Shown: positions 30,571-41,303 of the stretch, in pieces
Position numbering within the stretch: the first letter of the stretch is position 1
Layout: every line of letters begins with the position of its first letter
Assembly (NCBI RefSeq): GCF_900107725.1
Contig: NZ_FNQO01000001.1
Span: 1,232,458 to 1,296,457 of the forward strand
Source of the DNA: Microbulbifer marinus
GTDB lineage: Bacteria > Pseudomonadota > Gammaproteobacteria > Pseudomonadales > Cellvibrionaceae
Reading direction: 5' to 3'
Length of the DNA stretch: 64,000 nt
Translations under genes and position numbers: made by a program
Notes under the pieces: model-generated
Databases searched by the model: none
The model's input: only the letters and a program-made list of their open reading frames with translations
What the model was told of the DNA's origin: nothing

Positions 30571-30709
30571 CTTATTTCCAAATCCCGATGCTTTTTATGG
30601 ACCGGTCGCATTGTACCGGTCGGTGGCTTTCAGGCTGCGAATTAAAACACTATGCAAATTATCTAACCCGGCCAGATCAGCCGCTGCTTTTGGCTTTCTG
30701 GCCAGCCGG

Positions 30710-31519
30710 TCACTGATCCAGGGCGGCGCGGATTTCACCGACCAGTGCCGCAACGCGATCCTTGGCCGCCGCCCCATCGGCCGCCTCGCCGATTGCGGAT
30801 ACCAGCACACTGCCGACCACGGCGCCGTCGCCGTGCTCGCTGACTGACCTGGCGGAAGCGCCATCCTTGATACCGAAACCGACGCACAGCGGCAGATCGG
30901 TAAAGCGGCGAATACGCGCCAGATTGTCGCGCACCGATTCCGGATCCAGGTGCCCGGCGCCGGTCACCCCTTTCAGGGACACATAATAGACAAAGCCGCT
31001 GGCGAGCTGCACGATAGACTCGATACGCTCATCTCTGGTGGTCGGCGTCAGCAGGAAAATATTGCGCAGGTTGCGCTCGCCCAGCAGCTTGTTCAGCGGC
31101 CCGGCCTCTTCCGCCGACAGGTCCACCGTCAGGGCGCCGTCGACACCGGCCGCCTTGGCGGCGTCGGCAAAGGCTTCCGGCCCCATTTTTTCGATCGGGT
31201 TGGCGTAACCCATCAGGATCACCGGGGTGTCCTGATCCTGCTGGCGAAACTCCTTGACCAGTTCCATGCACTTGCGCAGCGAGGTCTTGTGCTCCAGCGC
31301 CCGCTCGTGTCCTTTCTGGATCACCGGGCCCTCGGCCATCGGATCGGAGAAAGGCACACCCAGCTCGATCAGGTCGGAGCCACTGGCCACCAGTTGGTGC
31401 ATTAGCGGCACGGTGTTTTCCAGACCGCCATCGCCGGCGACGATATAGGTCACCAGGGCCTTGCGGCCCTCGGCGCGCAGTTTGGCGAAACGGCGGTCGA
31501 TTCTGTTTTCCTGAGTCAC
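30710..31519 (-). CDS. trpA: Tryptophan synthase alpha subunit
   Basis: A 269-residue TIM-barrel enzyme that cleaves indole-3-glycerol phosphate and passes indole to TrpB. Family blocks visible are LIELGVPFSDPMAEGPVIQKGHERAL (with the catalytic Glu in LIELG), PVILMGYANPI, and GFVYYVSLKGVTG. The start is GTG (encoding MTQENRIDRRF). It follows trpB by 35 bases and precedes accD; the two trp genes are probably co-transcribed with trpF. Confidence 0.96.
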   Translation of the reverse strand: MTQENRIDRRFAKLRAEGRKALVTYIVAGDGGLENTVPLMHQLVASGSDLIELGVPFSDPMAEGPVIQKGHERALEHKTSLRKCMELVKEFRQQDQDTPVILMGYANPIEKMGPEAFADAAKAAGVDGALTVDLSAEEAGPLNKLLGERNLRNIFLLTPTTRDERIESIVQLASGFVYYVSLKGVTGAGHLDPESVRDNLARIRRFTDLPLCVGFGIKDGASARSVSEHGDGAVVGSVLVSAIGEAADGAAAKDRVAALVGEIRAALDQ

Positions 31520-31554
31520 TCGTTCAATCCCTAATTCACTGTGGGAGCCAGGCC

Positions 31555-32772
31555 CTAGACTTCGATGCCGTCGATGGCGGCAACGGTGAAAATATCCTTG
31601 TCGCCGCGGCCCGACAGGTTCACAACGATGTTCTGTTCCGGCTTCATGGTCGCCGCCAGCTTCAGCGCATAGGCGACCGCATGGCTGGATTCCAGCGCCG
31701 GCAATATCCCCTCGGTACGGGTGAGTTGGCGGAAAGCATCGAGCGCTTCCTTGTCGTCGGCGGTGACGTACTCCACCCGACCGATATCTTTCAGCCAGGC
31801 GTGTTCCGGACCTACGCCCGGATAATCGAGGCCGGCGGACACCGAGTGAGTCTCGATGATCTGGCCGTCCTCGTCCTCCATCAGATAGGTGCGGTTGCCG
31901 TGCAGTACACCCGGCACACCCTCGTTCAGCGGCGCCGCGTGCTTGCCGGTTGCCAGTCCCTCGCCGCCGGCCTCGACACCGTACATCTTCACGCCGGTAT
32001 CGTTCAGGAACGGGTGGAACAGGCCGATCGCATTGGAGCCACCGCCGACACAGGCCACCAGTGCATCCGGCAGCTGGCCGAATTCTTCGAGGCTCTGACG
32101 GCGGGCCTCGCGGCCAATTACCGAGTTGAAATCGCGTACCAGCTGCGGATAGGGATGCGGACCGGCGACAGTGCCGATGATGTAGAAGGTGTCGTCAACA
32201 TTGGTGACCCAGTCGCGCATGGCTTCGTTCATTGCATCCTTCAGGGTCTTGGAACCGGACTCCACCGGAATCACCTCGGCCCCCAGCAGCTTCATGCGAT
32301 AGACATTGGGCGACTGGCGCTTGACGTCCTCGGCACCCATATAGACCGCGCACTTCAGCCCCAGGCGTGCGGCGACGGTGGCGGTGGCGACACCGTGCTG
32401 GCCGGCGCCGGTCTCGGCGATCACGCGGGTCTTGCCGCTGTGCTTGGCCAGCAGCGCCTGACCGACGGTATTGTTCACCTTGTGCGCACCGGTATGATTC
32501 AGGTCTTCGCGCTTCAGCCAGATACGCGCCCCACCCGCGGCCTCGGTCAGGCGCTCGGCCAGATACAGCGGCGACGGCCGGCCGACATAGTGGGCCAGGT
32601 CGTAATCGAAGGCGGCAATAAATTCCGGGTCGTCCTTCAGCCGCGCATACATCGCCTGCAACTCATCCAACGCATTGATCAGCGTCTCCGATACAAAGCG
32701 GCCGCCGTAGGGACCGAAGTGCCCGCTGGCATCCGGGAAGGCGGAAAAATCTATCGCACCTTGATCACTCAC
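31555..32772 (-). CDS. trpB: Tryptophan synthase beta subunit
   Basis: A 405-residue PLP enzyme that joins indole and serine to make tryptophan. The PLP lysine is in [13 protein letters not shown] (Lys98 from the chosen start) and the phosphate-binding loop is [10 protein letters not shown]. Two GTG codons lie two codons apart at 32778 and 32772. Only the second has a well-placed GGAG (seven bases upstream), so it is preferred. Substrate channelling with TrpA is the rule in this family; the genes are adjacent. Confidence 0.96.
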   Translation of the reverse strand: MSDQGAIDFSAFPDASGHFGPYGGRFVSETLINALDELQAMYARLKDDPEFIAAFDYDLAHYVGRPSPLYLAERLTEAAGGARIWLKREDLNHTGAHKVNNTVGQALLAKHSGKTRVIAETGAGQHGVATATVAARLGLKCAVYMGAEDVKRQSPNVYRMKLLGAEVIPVESGSKTLKDAMNEAMRDWVTNVDDTFYIIGTVAGPHPYPQLVRDFNSVIGREARRQSLEEFGQLPDALVACVGGGSNAIGLFHPFLNDTGVKMYGVEAGGEGLATGKHAAPLNEGVPGVLHGNRTYLMEDEDGQIIETHSVSAGLDYPGVGPEHAWLKDIGRVEYVTADDKEALDAFRQLTRTEGILPALESSHAVAYALKLAATMKPEQNIVVNLSGRGDKDIFTVAAIDGIEV

Positions 32773-32801
32773 TTGCACACTCCATCGATCACAGAAAATT
32801 T

Positions 32802-33413
32802 CTACTGGTTCTTCGCCGCGCGAATGAAGGCGGCGACCTTTTGCGGATCTTTCTTACCCGGTGACGCCTCGACTCCGCCGCTGACGTCCACGGCCTGCGG
32901 GCGTGCCGCAGCAATTGCCAGGGCAACATTGTCCGGCTGCAGGCCACCGGCGAGCACTATCGCTCGGCCGCTATCCTGCGGTACCCGCTGCCAGTCAAAG
33001 GTCTCGCCGGTACCGCCGGGAACGCCGGGGCGGTAGGCATCGAGCAGGAAGCCGCGCGCCCGGGGGTGACCATCCATCGCTGCATGCACATCGAGACCAT
33101 CTTTCATGCGCAGCGCCTTGATATAGGGACGCCGGAACTGCTCACAATACTGGGCCGTTTCACGGCCGTGAAACTGCAGCAAATTGAGCGGCACTTTGGT
33201 CAGCACGGCTTCCACATCCGCCGCCGCGGCGTCGACGAACAGCCCCGTCAGCGTCACAAAGGGCGGCACCGCCGCCGCGATGGTCGCCGCAGTATCGACA
33301 TCAACGTGACGTGGACTGGACGGATAAAACACCAGCCCCAGCGCATCGGCTCCGGCGGCTACCGCCGCGGTCGCATCTTCGATATTTGTGATGCCGCAGA
33401 TTTTTACTTGCAT
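32802..33413 (-). CDS. trpF: Phosphoribosylanthranilate isomerase
   Basis: A 203-residue TIM-barrel isomerase of tryptophan synthesis. It starts [14 protein letters not shown], with the catalytic Cys in KICGIT and the catalytic Asp in GLFVDA; the family block FDWQRVP and [10 protein letters not shown] follow, then [15 protein letters not shown] at the phosphate site. A much longer frame extends upstream to 33677 but is Arg/Ser-rich and unlike the family. The gene is followed by trpB after 29 bases, so trpF, trpB and trpA form one run on this strand. Confidence 0.96.
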   Translation of the reverse strand: MQVKICGITNIEDATAAVAAGADALGLVFYPSSPRHVDVDTAATIAAAVPPFVTLTGLFVDAAAADVEAVLTKVPLNLLQFHGRETAQYCEQFRRPYIKALRMKDGLDVHAAMDGHPRARGFLLDAYRPGVPGGTGETFDWQRVPQDSGRAIVLAGGLQPDNVALAIAAARPQAVDVSGGVEASPGKKDPQKVAAFIRAAKNQ

Positions 33414-33525
33414 CGCGTCACCCGGCCTGAAACCGACCGGCCGTCCATAAAAGAGGGAGCCCGCGATACTAGCAGATTGGCTCCGGCCGCGAAATGCGTG
33501 ATTCCGCCGTTCCCGGCGCCTGGCG

Positions 33526-34404
33526 TTACCGCGGCAACTGTCCCAGCGGCAAGGGTACCAGCAATGGACCCGGCTCCGACTCCGGCAATTCGAACTCCGC
33601 CGGGTACTGCACGTCCACCAGGTAGAGCCCGTAGGGCGGCGCAGTGACACCGCCGACCGTGCGATCCCGACAATCAAGCACTTCCCCGACCCACTGCGGC
33701 ATACGCTCTCCGCGGCCGACGGCCATCAGCACGCCGGTAATGTTACGCACCATATGGTGCAGAAACGCATTGGCGCTGACTTCCAGCACGATCAGCTGTC
33801 CGACCCGGGCGATATCCAGCCGGGTTACTTCCCGCACCGGACTCTTCGCCTGGCACTGGCTCGCGCGGAAGCTGGTGAAGTCGTGCCGTCCCAGCAGATA
33901 CCGGGCGCCATCGCGCATCGCCTGCAGATCCAGCGGGTGCTGGGTCCAGGTCACCTCGGCGGCGGCCTGCGCCGAGCGGGTCGGTGCACTGTGAATCAGG
34001 TAGCGGTAACTGCGCGCCCGGGCGGAGAAGCGCGCGTGAAACTGCGCCGGCACCTCCCGCGCCCAGTGCACCCGCACCGCGTCCGGCAACTGCGTATTCA
34101 CGCCCTGCACCCAGGCGCGCGGCGGCCGCACCGCGCGGGTATCGAAATGGATGACCTGGCCGGTCGCATGCACACCGGCATCGGTGCGCCCGGCGCATAC
34201 CAGCGTCACCGGTTCGGCGGCGATACTCGACAGGGCTCGCTCCAAGTGAGCCTGCACGGTTTCGGCGGCAGACTTCTGCTTCTGAAAACCGTGTAAGCGG
34301 GCACCGCAATATTCGACACCCACGGCGATACGGCGCAGCCCCTCCGGTAACTGTTCACCGGGTGGCACCTCGCCATTCGGCTTATAGATATATTCGCGCG
34401 GCAT
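33526..34404 (-). CDS. truA: tRNA pseudouridine38-40 synthase
   Basis: A 292-residue pseudouridine synthase acting on the anticodon stem of several tRNAs. The catalytic Asp is in VCAGRTDAGVHATGQVIHF, and NAFLHHMVRNITGVLMAVGRG is the conserved C-terminal block. The ATG at 34404 (MPREYIYKPNG) gives a slightly longer N-terminus than some relatives, and an in-frame start further upstream has no support. It lies between fimV and trpF, as in Pseudomonas. A FimV terminator separates it from fimV. Confidence 0.95.
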   Translation of the reverse strand: MPREYIYKPNGEVPPGEQLPEGLRRIAVGVEYCGARLHGFQKQKSAAETVQAHLERALSSIAAEPVTLVCAGRTDAGVHATGQVIHFDTRAVRPPRAWVQGVNTQLPDAVRVHWAREVPAQFHARFSARARSYRYLIHSAPTRSAQAAAEVTWTQHPLDLQAMRDGARYLLGRHDFTSFRASQCQAKSPVREVTRLDIARVGQLIVLEVSANAFLHHMVRNITGVLMAVGRGERMPQWVGEVLDCRDRTVGGVTAPPYGLYLVDVQYPAEFELPESEPGPLLVPLPLGQLPR

Positions 34405-34503
34405 TTCTCTGATAAACCACCGGTGGCGCACGACGGCCACTGCTAAATAAAACGGTGGGCCGGCAGACACTGACGAATTCTGTGCGACCCAAAATCCAAA
34501 AAT

Positions 34504-34534
34504 AAAAAAACCCCGCAGCCTGTGCGAGGTTTTT
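34504..34534 (-). terminator. Rho-independent terminator after fimV
   Basis: On the minus strand a stem of CCTCGCA and TGCGGGG around a short CAGGC loop is followed by seven Ts and then ATTTTT. It begins about 20 bases past the fimV stop, so fimV transcription should end here before truA. Confidence 0.88.
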
Positions 34535-34553
34535 CCGGAGAAAGAGCGGGCCT

Positions 34554-37500
34554 TTACGCCATGCGCTCCAGCATCTCCTCGGCGCGCGCTTTGTGCTCGC
34601 CCGCGCCCTCCTGCACCACCTCGCTGAGGATATCCTTGGCTCCGTCCTTGTCGCCCATATCCAGGTAGGCCTGGGCCAGCTCCAGCTTGGTGCTAATTTC
34701 ATCGGTGCCATCGAGCAGGTTCAGCTCGGAATCCAGGTCGCTCTCCAGATTGAAGCCCAGATCGCCAAAGTCTGCCTCGCTGTCCTCTGCCGCGGACGGC
34801 TGGCTCACTCCAGCAGAAGGCTGCTCAGACGCCACGGCAACGGCAGTATCGCCTTCCAGTGACAGCTCCTCATCGCCGGGCAGGCTGCTGGCAATATCAT
34901 CCAGATCGACGGAATCGAGATCCAGACTGTCGTCCAGCTCACCGCCTATCGATTTCAGCTCGTCGTCACCGATGTCATCCAGGGACAGCTCTGCGGTATC
35001 CCTTGCGGCCGCCGCATCCACATGATCATCCGCCTGCGGTTCTCCGGCCTCGAGCTGCAGCTCATCAGCGGTTTCCATCGGCGACAGGTCCAGATCGAAA
35101 TCCAGGCCGTCAAAATCATCATTGCCGGTCTGCTCGGCACTTTCGGGCTGCATATTGTCGAGTTCGACGCTATCGGCTTCACCGCTTTCGAGCCCGGCGG
35201 ATTCGAAGTCAATCGGACCCAGCTCCTGGCTGTCGTCACTGTCACCCAGCTCCAGATCACCCAGGTCGAGATCGTCGAGATTGAACTCGTCCTGCTCACT
35301 GTCCGCCTGCACACCCTGTTCTGCGGGCGCTTCGCTGTCGAAGCCGCCGTCCAGCCCCAGATCCAGCGAGAAGTCGTCCTCGCTGCTGTCCGACTGGGCA
35401 CCCTGTCCGCTTGGCACTTCGCTATCGAAGCCGGTGTCCATGTCCAGATCCAGGTCCAGCGAGAGATCATCGTCGCCGGATTCGCCAGCAGCGCTGTCGC
35501 CATCGCTGGACAGATCCATGGTCAGGTCGTCCAGCAGGGAAGTGTCATCCCCCAGCTCCCCGCCGAAGTCACTGCCGGAATCTGCGGTCGCGCTATCGCC
35601 GTCGAAAGAGGCACTATCGAAGGATTCGCTGGCGAAATCATCCTCGAAAGATGCGCTGATATCATCCAGCTGCGCGGCTTCCAGCGATTCACTGGTGAAG
35701 TCCATGGATGGCGCTTCGAAAGGTGCGGCGCCGGCGATGGTCTCGCGCAGGCGCGCGGCGCGATCCGCCGCCGGGCCATCGCTGACACTCAACAGCTGGC
35801 GATAGTGTTCGTCAAACTTATCGGCATTCTGCTGGTGCGCGTACACCTCCAGCAGCATCAGGCGTGCGTCGACATTCTGGCCGTCCTGGTCGAGCCCCAG
35901 CAACAGTTTGCTCTCGGCCTCGTCGTACTGCCCCAGGGACAGGTGGATTTCCGCTTCGGAGATGGGATCGTCTGTACCCACATCATCCAGCTCGCCGAGA
36001 TCGAAGTCATCTTCACCCGGCATGCCCTCCAGCGCAGACAGCTCTTCGCTCTGCTCGCCGAGTCCCGGCGCTTCGGCCAGCTCGCGCTCGGACAGCATTT
36101 CGCGCTCGACCTGCAGCATGGCCTCTTCTTCCTCCTTGCGACGACGCCAGGTGAAGAATCCGAACAGGCCGACCAGCAGCACGCCGGCACCGATACCAAT
36201 CAGCTGAATATTCTCCATCAGCCGCTCCATCAGGGTCGGCTCGGATTTGGTCTGTACTACCACGCGATTGCGACTGTCGTCTTGCGTCGCAGGCTCCTCT
36301 GCTACAGCGGGCTCTGCGGTCGTGTCCGCAACCGTTTCTTCGCCCGCAACGGTTTCCTCGCTGGATTCCGCAGCGGCTTCACCGTCGCCGACTTCCATCG
36401 GGTTGGCGGACGGCTCCGACTGCTCGGCGGCAGCCTGAACTGCTCGCATTTCCTCGTTGGAGACCTCGACCATGCGCTCCATGGTATCGATCTGCTCGTC
36501 CAGTTCGGCGATGCGCTCTTGCAGCTCCTCGTTTTCGAGGCGCGATTTGTCCAGCTCCTCCTCGGCAACGGTCAGGTCACCGGCCAGGGCCTCGCTGTCC
36601 TCGGCGCCACTGCCGGAACCGGACGTAACGGATTCGTTGTCACCCGGGGCGGCCAGGCTGACCCGCCCCTCCACGGTTTCGCCAGAGGAAGTGTCCTCGG
36701 CAACCGCGCGCGCATCCAGCGGGGCACCGGTAGCGGTGTCGCCACCAATGCGCTGGCGCCAGGATTCATTCTGCGTGGCCACCTCGGAGACGGCCTCGGA
36801 CAGGGACAGCGCGCGCACATCTTGCGCATTCGGCAGGCGCAGCACGGCGCCCTTCTTCAGCAGGTTGATGTTGTTATTGATGAAGGCCTCGGGGTTGAGG
36901 CGCTGGATCGCCAGCATGGTCTGCTGTACGGAGAATTCGCGGCTGACGCGGTTATTCACTGCGATTTCCCACAGGGTCTGATTCGCAGACACCGGGCCGT
37001 ATACGCGGCTGCTCTCGCCGGCCGGGCTCTCTTCGGCAGCGGCGGTCTGCGCCTGCGGGCGCAATTCCACCGGCTCGTCGGCCTGCTGCTGTGTCGGCTG
37101 CTGTTCGCGCACCTCGACCGGTTGCGGCTCGGCGACCGGCTCCGGCTCTGCCGGGCGTACTGCCGGCTGTTGCACCGGTCGTTGCACCGGAGCCTCACGG
37201 CGCACCTGCTGGCGCTCACGCTCCGCGGCGCGGACCGGCTGCTGGGCAACGCTGGTCGAGAAGGCGGGCAGATCCATCAGCAGGGTGTACTCCCGCAGCA
37301 GACGGCCGCTGGGCCAGCGGGTTTCCACCAGGAAGTTCAGGAAAGGTTCGCGAATCGGTTCGCGGCTGGACACCCGTATTACCGGCTGGGCGCCGGAATA
37401 GTCCACTTCGAAACGCAACTCGGTGAGCAAATAGGATCTGTCGACGCCGGCGCGCTCGAAATCCTCAGGACTCGCGAGGCGCACTTTGATTTCGTTGTCG

Positions 37501-37655
37501 CCGAGGCCGCGAGTCTGCAGCAAATTGATTTCTGCATTGAGAGGCTGGTTGAGGGTCGAGTTCAGTTTGATCTCACCCAGCCCGAGCGCCAGAGCCGCGT
37601 TGCCACCCAGTGCGCTGACCAGACCTACCGCTAGTGCCAGCTTTCGCACACGCAT
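34554..37655 (-). CDS. fimV: FimV-like peptidoglycan-binding LysM/TPR membrane protein
   Basis: A 1033-residue envelope protein. It has a signal peptide (residues 1-23), the conserved FimV N-terminal beta domain (GLGEIKLNSTLNQPLNAEI onward), a periplasmic LysM motif (about 225-280), a coiled coil (about 375-410), one membrane helix (about 487-507), and a very acidic cytoplasmic tail with TPR-like parts. The tail ends in the FimV C-terminal domain (KLELAQAYLDMGDKDGAKDIL). In Pseudomonas FimV is needed for assembly of the type IV pilus secretin and for polar signalling. The acidic repeats (for example DLSLDLDLD, DDFSLDLGLDG) are low complexity and may vary in length between strains. Confidence 0.95.
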   Translation of the reverse strand: MRVRKLALAVGLVSALGGNAALALGLGEIKLNSTLNQPLNAEINLLQTRGLGDNEIKVRLASPEDFERAGVDRSYLLTELRFEVDYSGAQPVIRVSSREPIREPFLNFLVETRWPSGRLLREYTLLMDLPAFSTSVAQQPVRAAERERQQVRREAPVQRPVQQPAVRPAEPEPVAEPQPVEVREQQPTQQQADEPVELRPQAQTAAAEESPAGESSRVYGPVSANQTLWEIAVNNRVSREFSVQQTMLAIQRLNPEAFINNNINLLKKGAVLRLPNAQDVRALSLSEAVSEVATQNESWRQRIGGDTATGAPLDARAVAEDTSSGETVEGRVSLAAPGDNESVTSGSGSGAEDSEALAGDLTVAEEELDKSRLENEELQERIAELDEQIDTMERMVEVSNEEMRAVQAAAEQSEPSANPMEVGDGEAAAESSEETVAGEETVADTTAEPAVAEEPATQDDSRNRVVVQTKSEPTLMERLMENIQLIGIGAGVLLVGLFGFFTWRRRKEEEEAMLQVEREMLSERELAEAPGLGEQSEELSALEGMPGEDDFDLGELDDVGTDDPISEAEIHLSLGQYDEAESKLLLGLDQDGQNVDARLMLLEVYAHQQNADKFDEHYRQLLSVSDGPAADRAARLRETIAGAAPFEAPSMDFTSESLEAAQLDDISASFEDDFASESFDSASFDGDSATADSGSDFGGELGDDTSLLDDLTMDLSSDGDSAAGESGDDDLSLDLDLDMDTGFDSEVPSGQGAQSDSSEDDFSLDLGLDGGFDSEAPAEQGVQADSEQDEFNLDDLDLGDLELGDSDDSQELGPIDFESAGLESGEADSVELDNMQPESAEQTGNDDFDGLDFDLDLSPMETADELQLEAGEPQADDHVDAAAARDTAELSLDDIGDDELKSIGGELDDSLDLDSVDLDDIASSLPGDEELSLEGDTAVAVASEQPSAGVSQPSAAEDSEADFGDLGFNLESDLDSELNLLDGTDEISTKLELAQAYLDMGDKDGAKDILSEVVQEGAGEHKARAEEMLERMA

Positions 37656-37870
37656 ATCCGATTCCCTTTATTGTTAGAATCACCGGGTGTTCCGAGAAGC
37701 GCGTCTTTTATCCGCAAAGCCGACCTTCGAAATCCCCATCACCGTACAGTAAACGTTCAAGCAAGTATTTGCCGCAATGGCAGGTGTCTCTCTTTGGCGA
37801 ATTTATCGCCAACCCCAAGCCGAACGAGAGTTAAGAATACACCTTCACTATGTTCGCTAAGTATTAAATA

Positions 37871-38866
37871 TCAATAGTTTTTTAGCAACAAGTGCACAAT
37901 CTGTACGCAGTTCATGGCCAAATCTTTGCGCAAATTGTCCGACACTGCACAAAAATTGATCTGTCGACTATTCAGCAAGCTCTGCCGCAACCGGCCAATT
38001 ATTGTCGCCTCGCTGCCAACCGCATCCTCCGCCGACGGCTGTTCGGCCAGTTGCAGGCGCGCGCCGTTCTTCAGTAACGCGCGCACCTTTTCCAGGTCGA
38101 CCTCTTCGTGCAGCGCCACGCGCAGGTTGGCCAGCTGGCCGTGAAACACCGAGACAGTATTGATACAGGCATCCACCGCGACCCCTTCCCCGAGCAGGCA
38201 GCGCAGATCGTGCACCAGCGCCAGTTCACTCAAGGTATGGCCGCTGGCCAGCAGCGCCTCAGTGGCGCTCAGCTGGTTGAACGCGAGGCGGTGGCCTATA
38301 GCGGGATCGACTTCCGCATCCTGGCCGCTGAACATGCGCGCCGTCTGTGCCGCCATCGAATCGATCGCCACCTTGCCCAGTGCCGATACCGGCTGATTCA
38401 GCTGGATCTCTACCGCCTGCAGATCCTCTGCCAGCGGCGCAAGCGCCTCGGCCACCATGGCGGCACCGGCACTTGGCAACGCCAGCACACGGCGCTCTGC
38501 GCCGGCGATATCGCCACTGTTCAACAGCGGATGGACAACTGTGACGCTCTCATCGCCGCGGGTATTGCCGGCGGCGTCCACTACCCAGGCACCTGCCGCC
38601 TCGGCGGCGGCCAGGGCTGTCTGCGCCGCCTCATCGCTGCGCAGCAACACCACCACCTGCTCCGGCGCGAAGGTAAACTTCTCCAGCTCCTGCACGGGGA
38701 CATTGCGGTTGGCGAACACCTGTGGCTCCACCTCGCTGTCCTCGACCTCCAGCAGCCGCAGCCGGTCTGCAGCAATGGTGCCGCGCTGTTCGAGAATCTC
38801 CAGCAGGGGGGCAAGGGCAGCGTTATCGATACCGACGATAACCAGTTCGCGGGCAGTTTCCGACAT
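37871..38866 (-). CDS. usg: USG-1-like degenerate aspartate-semialdehyde dehydrogenase homologue
   Basis: A 331-residue protein of the Asd fold without the active site. It has the family dimerisation part (HRLAFNQLSATEALLASGHTLSELALVHDLRCLL) and the USG-type NQPVSALGKVAIDSMAAQTARMFSG. Where true Asd has a catalytic Cys in an N-C-T/S context, this protein reads LALPSAGAAM, so no Cys is present. It is therefore not expected to reduce aspartyl phosphate. The role of this paralogue is unknown, but it is retained between asd and fimV, as in Pseudomonas. Confidence 0.88.
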   Translation of the reverse strand: MSETARELVIVGIDNAALAPLLEILEQRGTIAADRLRLLEVEDSEVEPQVFANRNVPVQELEKFTFAPEQVVVLLRSDEAAQTALAAAEAAGAWVVDAAGNTRGDESVTVVHPLLNSGDIAGAERRVLALPSAGAAMVAEALAPLAEDLQAVEIQLNQPVSALGKVAIDSMAAQTARMFSGQDAEVDPAIGHRLAFNQLSATEALLASGHTLSELALVHDLRCLLGEGVAVDACINTVSVFHGQLANLRVALHEEVDLEKVRALLKNGARLQLAEQPSAEDAVGSEATIIGRLRQSLLNSRQINFCAVSDNLRKDLAMNCVQIVHLLLKNY

Positions 38867-38931
38867 GGTAGTTCACTTCGTGGTTTGGGGAGGCAAAATC
38901 GAGGGGCGATTATACCCGTGGGGAGTAATGT

Positions 38932-38964
38932 AAAAAGCCGCTCCGGGGCCCCGGAGCGGCTTTT
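38932..38964 (-). terminator. Rho-independent terminator after asd
   Basis: A palindrome of GCCGCTCCGGGGCCCCGGAGCGGC is flanked by an A run and a T run, giving TTTTTAC on the minus strand. It lies about 50 bases past the asd stop and separates asd from the usg gene. The flanking A/T runs would also let it work on the plus strand, where no gene ends. Confidence 0.85.
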
Positions 38965-39015
38965 ATTGTGCAAGACATCACAGGCTGGCGAAATGCGTGC
39001 CAGCCGGGCCCGCGC

Positions 39016-40131
39016 TTACAGTTTGCCCAGCAGAATCAGCAGCACACGGCGCAGCGGTTCCGCCGCGCCCCACAGCAGCTGGTCACCGACGGTAAAGGCA
39101 TTCAGATATTCCGGCCCCATGCTCAGCTTGCGCAGGCGGCCCACCGGGATATCCAGCTTGCCGGTCACCGCGGTCGGCGTCAGCTGCTGCAGCGTGGCCT
39201 CGCGTTCATTGGGTACCACATTGACCCAGTCGTTGGCGCTGCCGATCAGCTGCTCGATTTCTGCCAGCGGCAGATTTTTGTTCAGCTTCACGGTGAACGC
39301 CTGGCTGTGACAACGCATGGCACCGATACGTACGCAGGTGCCGTCCACCGGGACGGTCATATCGGTAGCCAGGATCTTGTTGGCCTCGACCTGCGCCTTC
39401 CACTCCTCACGACTCTGGCCGCTTTCCAGCTGGGTGTCGATCCACGGCAGCAGGCTGCCCGCCAGCGGCGCGCCAAATTCCGCGGTCGGGAAATCGGCCG
39501 AGCGCATGTCGGCAGCCACCTTGCGGTCGATTTCCAGGATCGCACTGGCCGGATCGGCCAGCTCTTCGGCAACGCCGTCGCGCAGCGCGCCCATCTGCGC
39601 TATCAGCTCGCGCATATTCTTCGCCCCGGCGCCGCTGGCAGCCTGGTAGGTCATCGCGGAAACCCAGTCCACCAGACCGGCCTTGAACAGACCGCCGAGC
39701 GCCATCAGCATCAGGCTCACGGTGCAGTTGCCACCGATAAAATTTTTCGTACCCGACTCGATGCCCCGGTCGATCACGTCGCGGTTGACCGGATCCAGCA
39801 CGATGATGGCATCGTCCTGCATGCGCAGGCTGGAGGCCGCGTCGATCCAGTAACCGTTCCAACCCTTCGCGCGCAGCTTGGCAAAAACCTCTTTCGTGTA
39901 GTCACCGCCCTGACAGCTGACGATGGCGTCCAGCTCGGCGAGCGCATCGATATCGAAGGCGTCGCCCAGCGGTGCCACTTCGCGACCGATATCCGGTGCC
40001 TTACCGCCCGCGTTGGAGGTGGAAAAGAAAACCGGTTCGGCGATATGGGCGAAGTCACCCTCCGCCAGCATGCGCTCCATCAGTACCGAGCCGACCATGC
40101 CGCGCCAGCCGACAAATCCTACTTTTTTCAT
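39016..40131 (-). CDS. asd: Aspartate-semialdehyde dehydrogenase
   Basis: A 371-residue NADPH-dependent enzyme of the Gram-negative long form. It makes aspartate semialdehyde for Lys, Thr, Met and diaminopimelate synthesis. The NADP loop is [15 protein letters not shown], the catalytic Cys is Cys136 in [11 protein letters not shown], and the active-site Gln is in [13 protein letters not shown] terminator follows the stop, so asd is probably a transcription unit of its own or ends the leu run. Its inactive paralogue lies directly downstream. Confidence 0.97.
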   Translation of the reverse strand: MKKVGFVGWRGMVGSVLMERMLAEGDFAHIAEPVFFSTSNAGGKAPDIGREVAPLGDAFDIDALAELDAIVSCQGGDYTKEVFAKLRAKGWNGYWIDAASSLRMQDDAIIVLDPVNRDVIDRGIESGTKNFIGGNCTVSLMLMALGGLFKAGLVDWVSAMTYQAASGAGAKNMRELIAQMGALRDGVAEELADPASAILEIDRKVAADMRSADFPTAEFGAPLAGSLLPWIDTQLESGQSREEWKAQVEANKILATDMTVPVDGTCVRIGAMRCHSQAFTVKLNKNLPLAEIEQLIGSANDWVNVVPNEREATLQQLTPTAVTGKLDIPVGRLRKLSMGPEYLNAFTVGDQLLWGAAEPLRRVLLILLGKL

Positions 40132-40208
40132 TGCAGTATCCTGTTAATTCTGTGCTCTTCTGAGTTCCGGCTAACGCCGGCATTACGATAACAATCAGAT
40201 CTGCGAAA

Positions 40209-41282
40209 TTAGAAAGCGGCCACCACTGCTGCACCCATCTCCGCGGTAGATACCTTCTTACAGCCTTCGGTATGGATATCCGCGGTGCGCAGTCCTTCGT
40301 CGAGCACTTTACTTACAGCCTGTTCGATCGCGTCTGCCGCCTCGCCCATATCGAGCGAGTAACGCAGCATCATGGCAGCCGACAGAATCGTCGCCAGCGG
40401 GTTGGCGATGCCCTGCCCGGCGATGTCCGGCGCCGAACCGTGGCACGGCTCGTAGAGACCGAAACCACTCTCGTTCAGGGAGGCGGAGGGCAGCATGCCG
40501 ATGGAACCGGTCAGCATCGCCGCGGCATCGGACAGGATATCGCCAAACATGTTGCCGGTGACCATCACGTCGAACTGCTTCGGCGCGCGCACCAGCTGCA
40601 TGGCCGCGTTATCGACGTACATATGGGACAGCTCCACATCCGGATATTCCGGTGCCAGGCGATCCAGCACTTCGCGCCACAGTACCGTCACTTCGAGTAC
40701 GTTGGCCTTGTCTACCGAGCAGAGCTTGCCGCCCCGCTTCTGCGCCGCCTCAAAAGCCGTGCGCGCAATGCGTTCGATTTCCGATTCGCTGTATACGTAA
40801 GTATTGAAGCCCTGCTTCTCGCCATTTTCCAGCGTGCGGATACCCCGCGGTTCGCCGAAATAGATGCCGCCGGTGAGCTCACGCACGATCAGGATATCCA
40901 GGCCGGAAACCACCTCCGGCTTCAGCGAAGAGGCATCGGCCAGCTGCGGATACAGAATCGCCGGCCGCAGGTTGGCGTACAGGCCGAGCTTGCTGCGAAT
41001 TTTCAGCAGGCCTTTCTCCGGGCGGATTTCTCGCTCGAGCGTATCCCACTTGGGGCCGCCGACGGCACCGAGCAGTACCGCATCGCACTCGCCGGCCGCG
41101 GCCAGCTGCGCGTCGGTAAGCGGCTCGCCGTGCGCATCGATGGACGCGCCACCAATCAGGCCCTGCTCAAAGCTCAGGCCCAGGTTAAATTTCTTGTCTG
41201 CAGCTTCCAGTACCGCTACCGCCTGCTCGACGATCTCCGGGCCGATACCGTCGCCCGGCAGGATCATGATCTTCTTGCTCAC
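40209..41282 (-). CDS. leuB: 3-isopropylmalate dehydrogenase
   Basis: A 357-residue dehydrogenase of leucine synthesis, which oxidatively decarboxylates 3-isopropylmalate with NAD. It starts at GTG ([18 protein letters not shown]) with GGAAAA upstream. The metal-binding block is [26 protein letters not shown], and the substrate-binding arginines fall in [15 protein letters not shown]. The leuD gene ends 22 bases upstream, so leuC-leuD-leuB form one operon. Confidence 0.97.
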   Translation of the reverse strand: MSKKIMILPGDGIGPEIVEQAVAVLEAADKKFNLGLSFEQGLIGGASIDAHGEPLTDAQLAAAGECDAVLLGAVGGPKWDTLEREIRPEKGLLKIRSKLGLYANLRPAILYPQLADASSLKPEVVSGLDILIVRELTGGIYFGEPRGIRTLENGEKQGFNTYVYSESEIERIARTAFEAAQKRGGKLCSVDKANVLEVTVLWREVLDRLAPEYPDVELSHMYVDNAAMQLVRAPKQFDVMVTGNMFGDILSDAAAMLTGSIGMLPSASLNESGFGLYEPCHGSAPDIAGQGIANPLATILSAAMMLRYSLDMGEAADAIEQAVSKVLDEGLRTADIHTEGCKKVSTAEMGAAVVAAF

Positions 41283-41303
41283 AATGATTTTCCTTAATTC
41301 TGT

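Noticed and set aside
35022..37634. An 870-codon open frame on the plus strand opposite fimV
   Set aside because: It is the mirror of a GC-rich, highly biased acidic gene; FimV has clear domains, and the opposing protein has no recognisable features.
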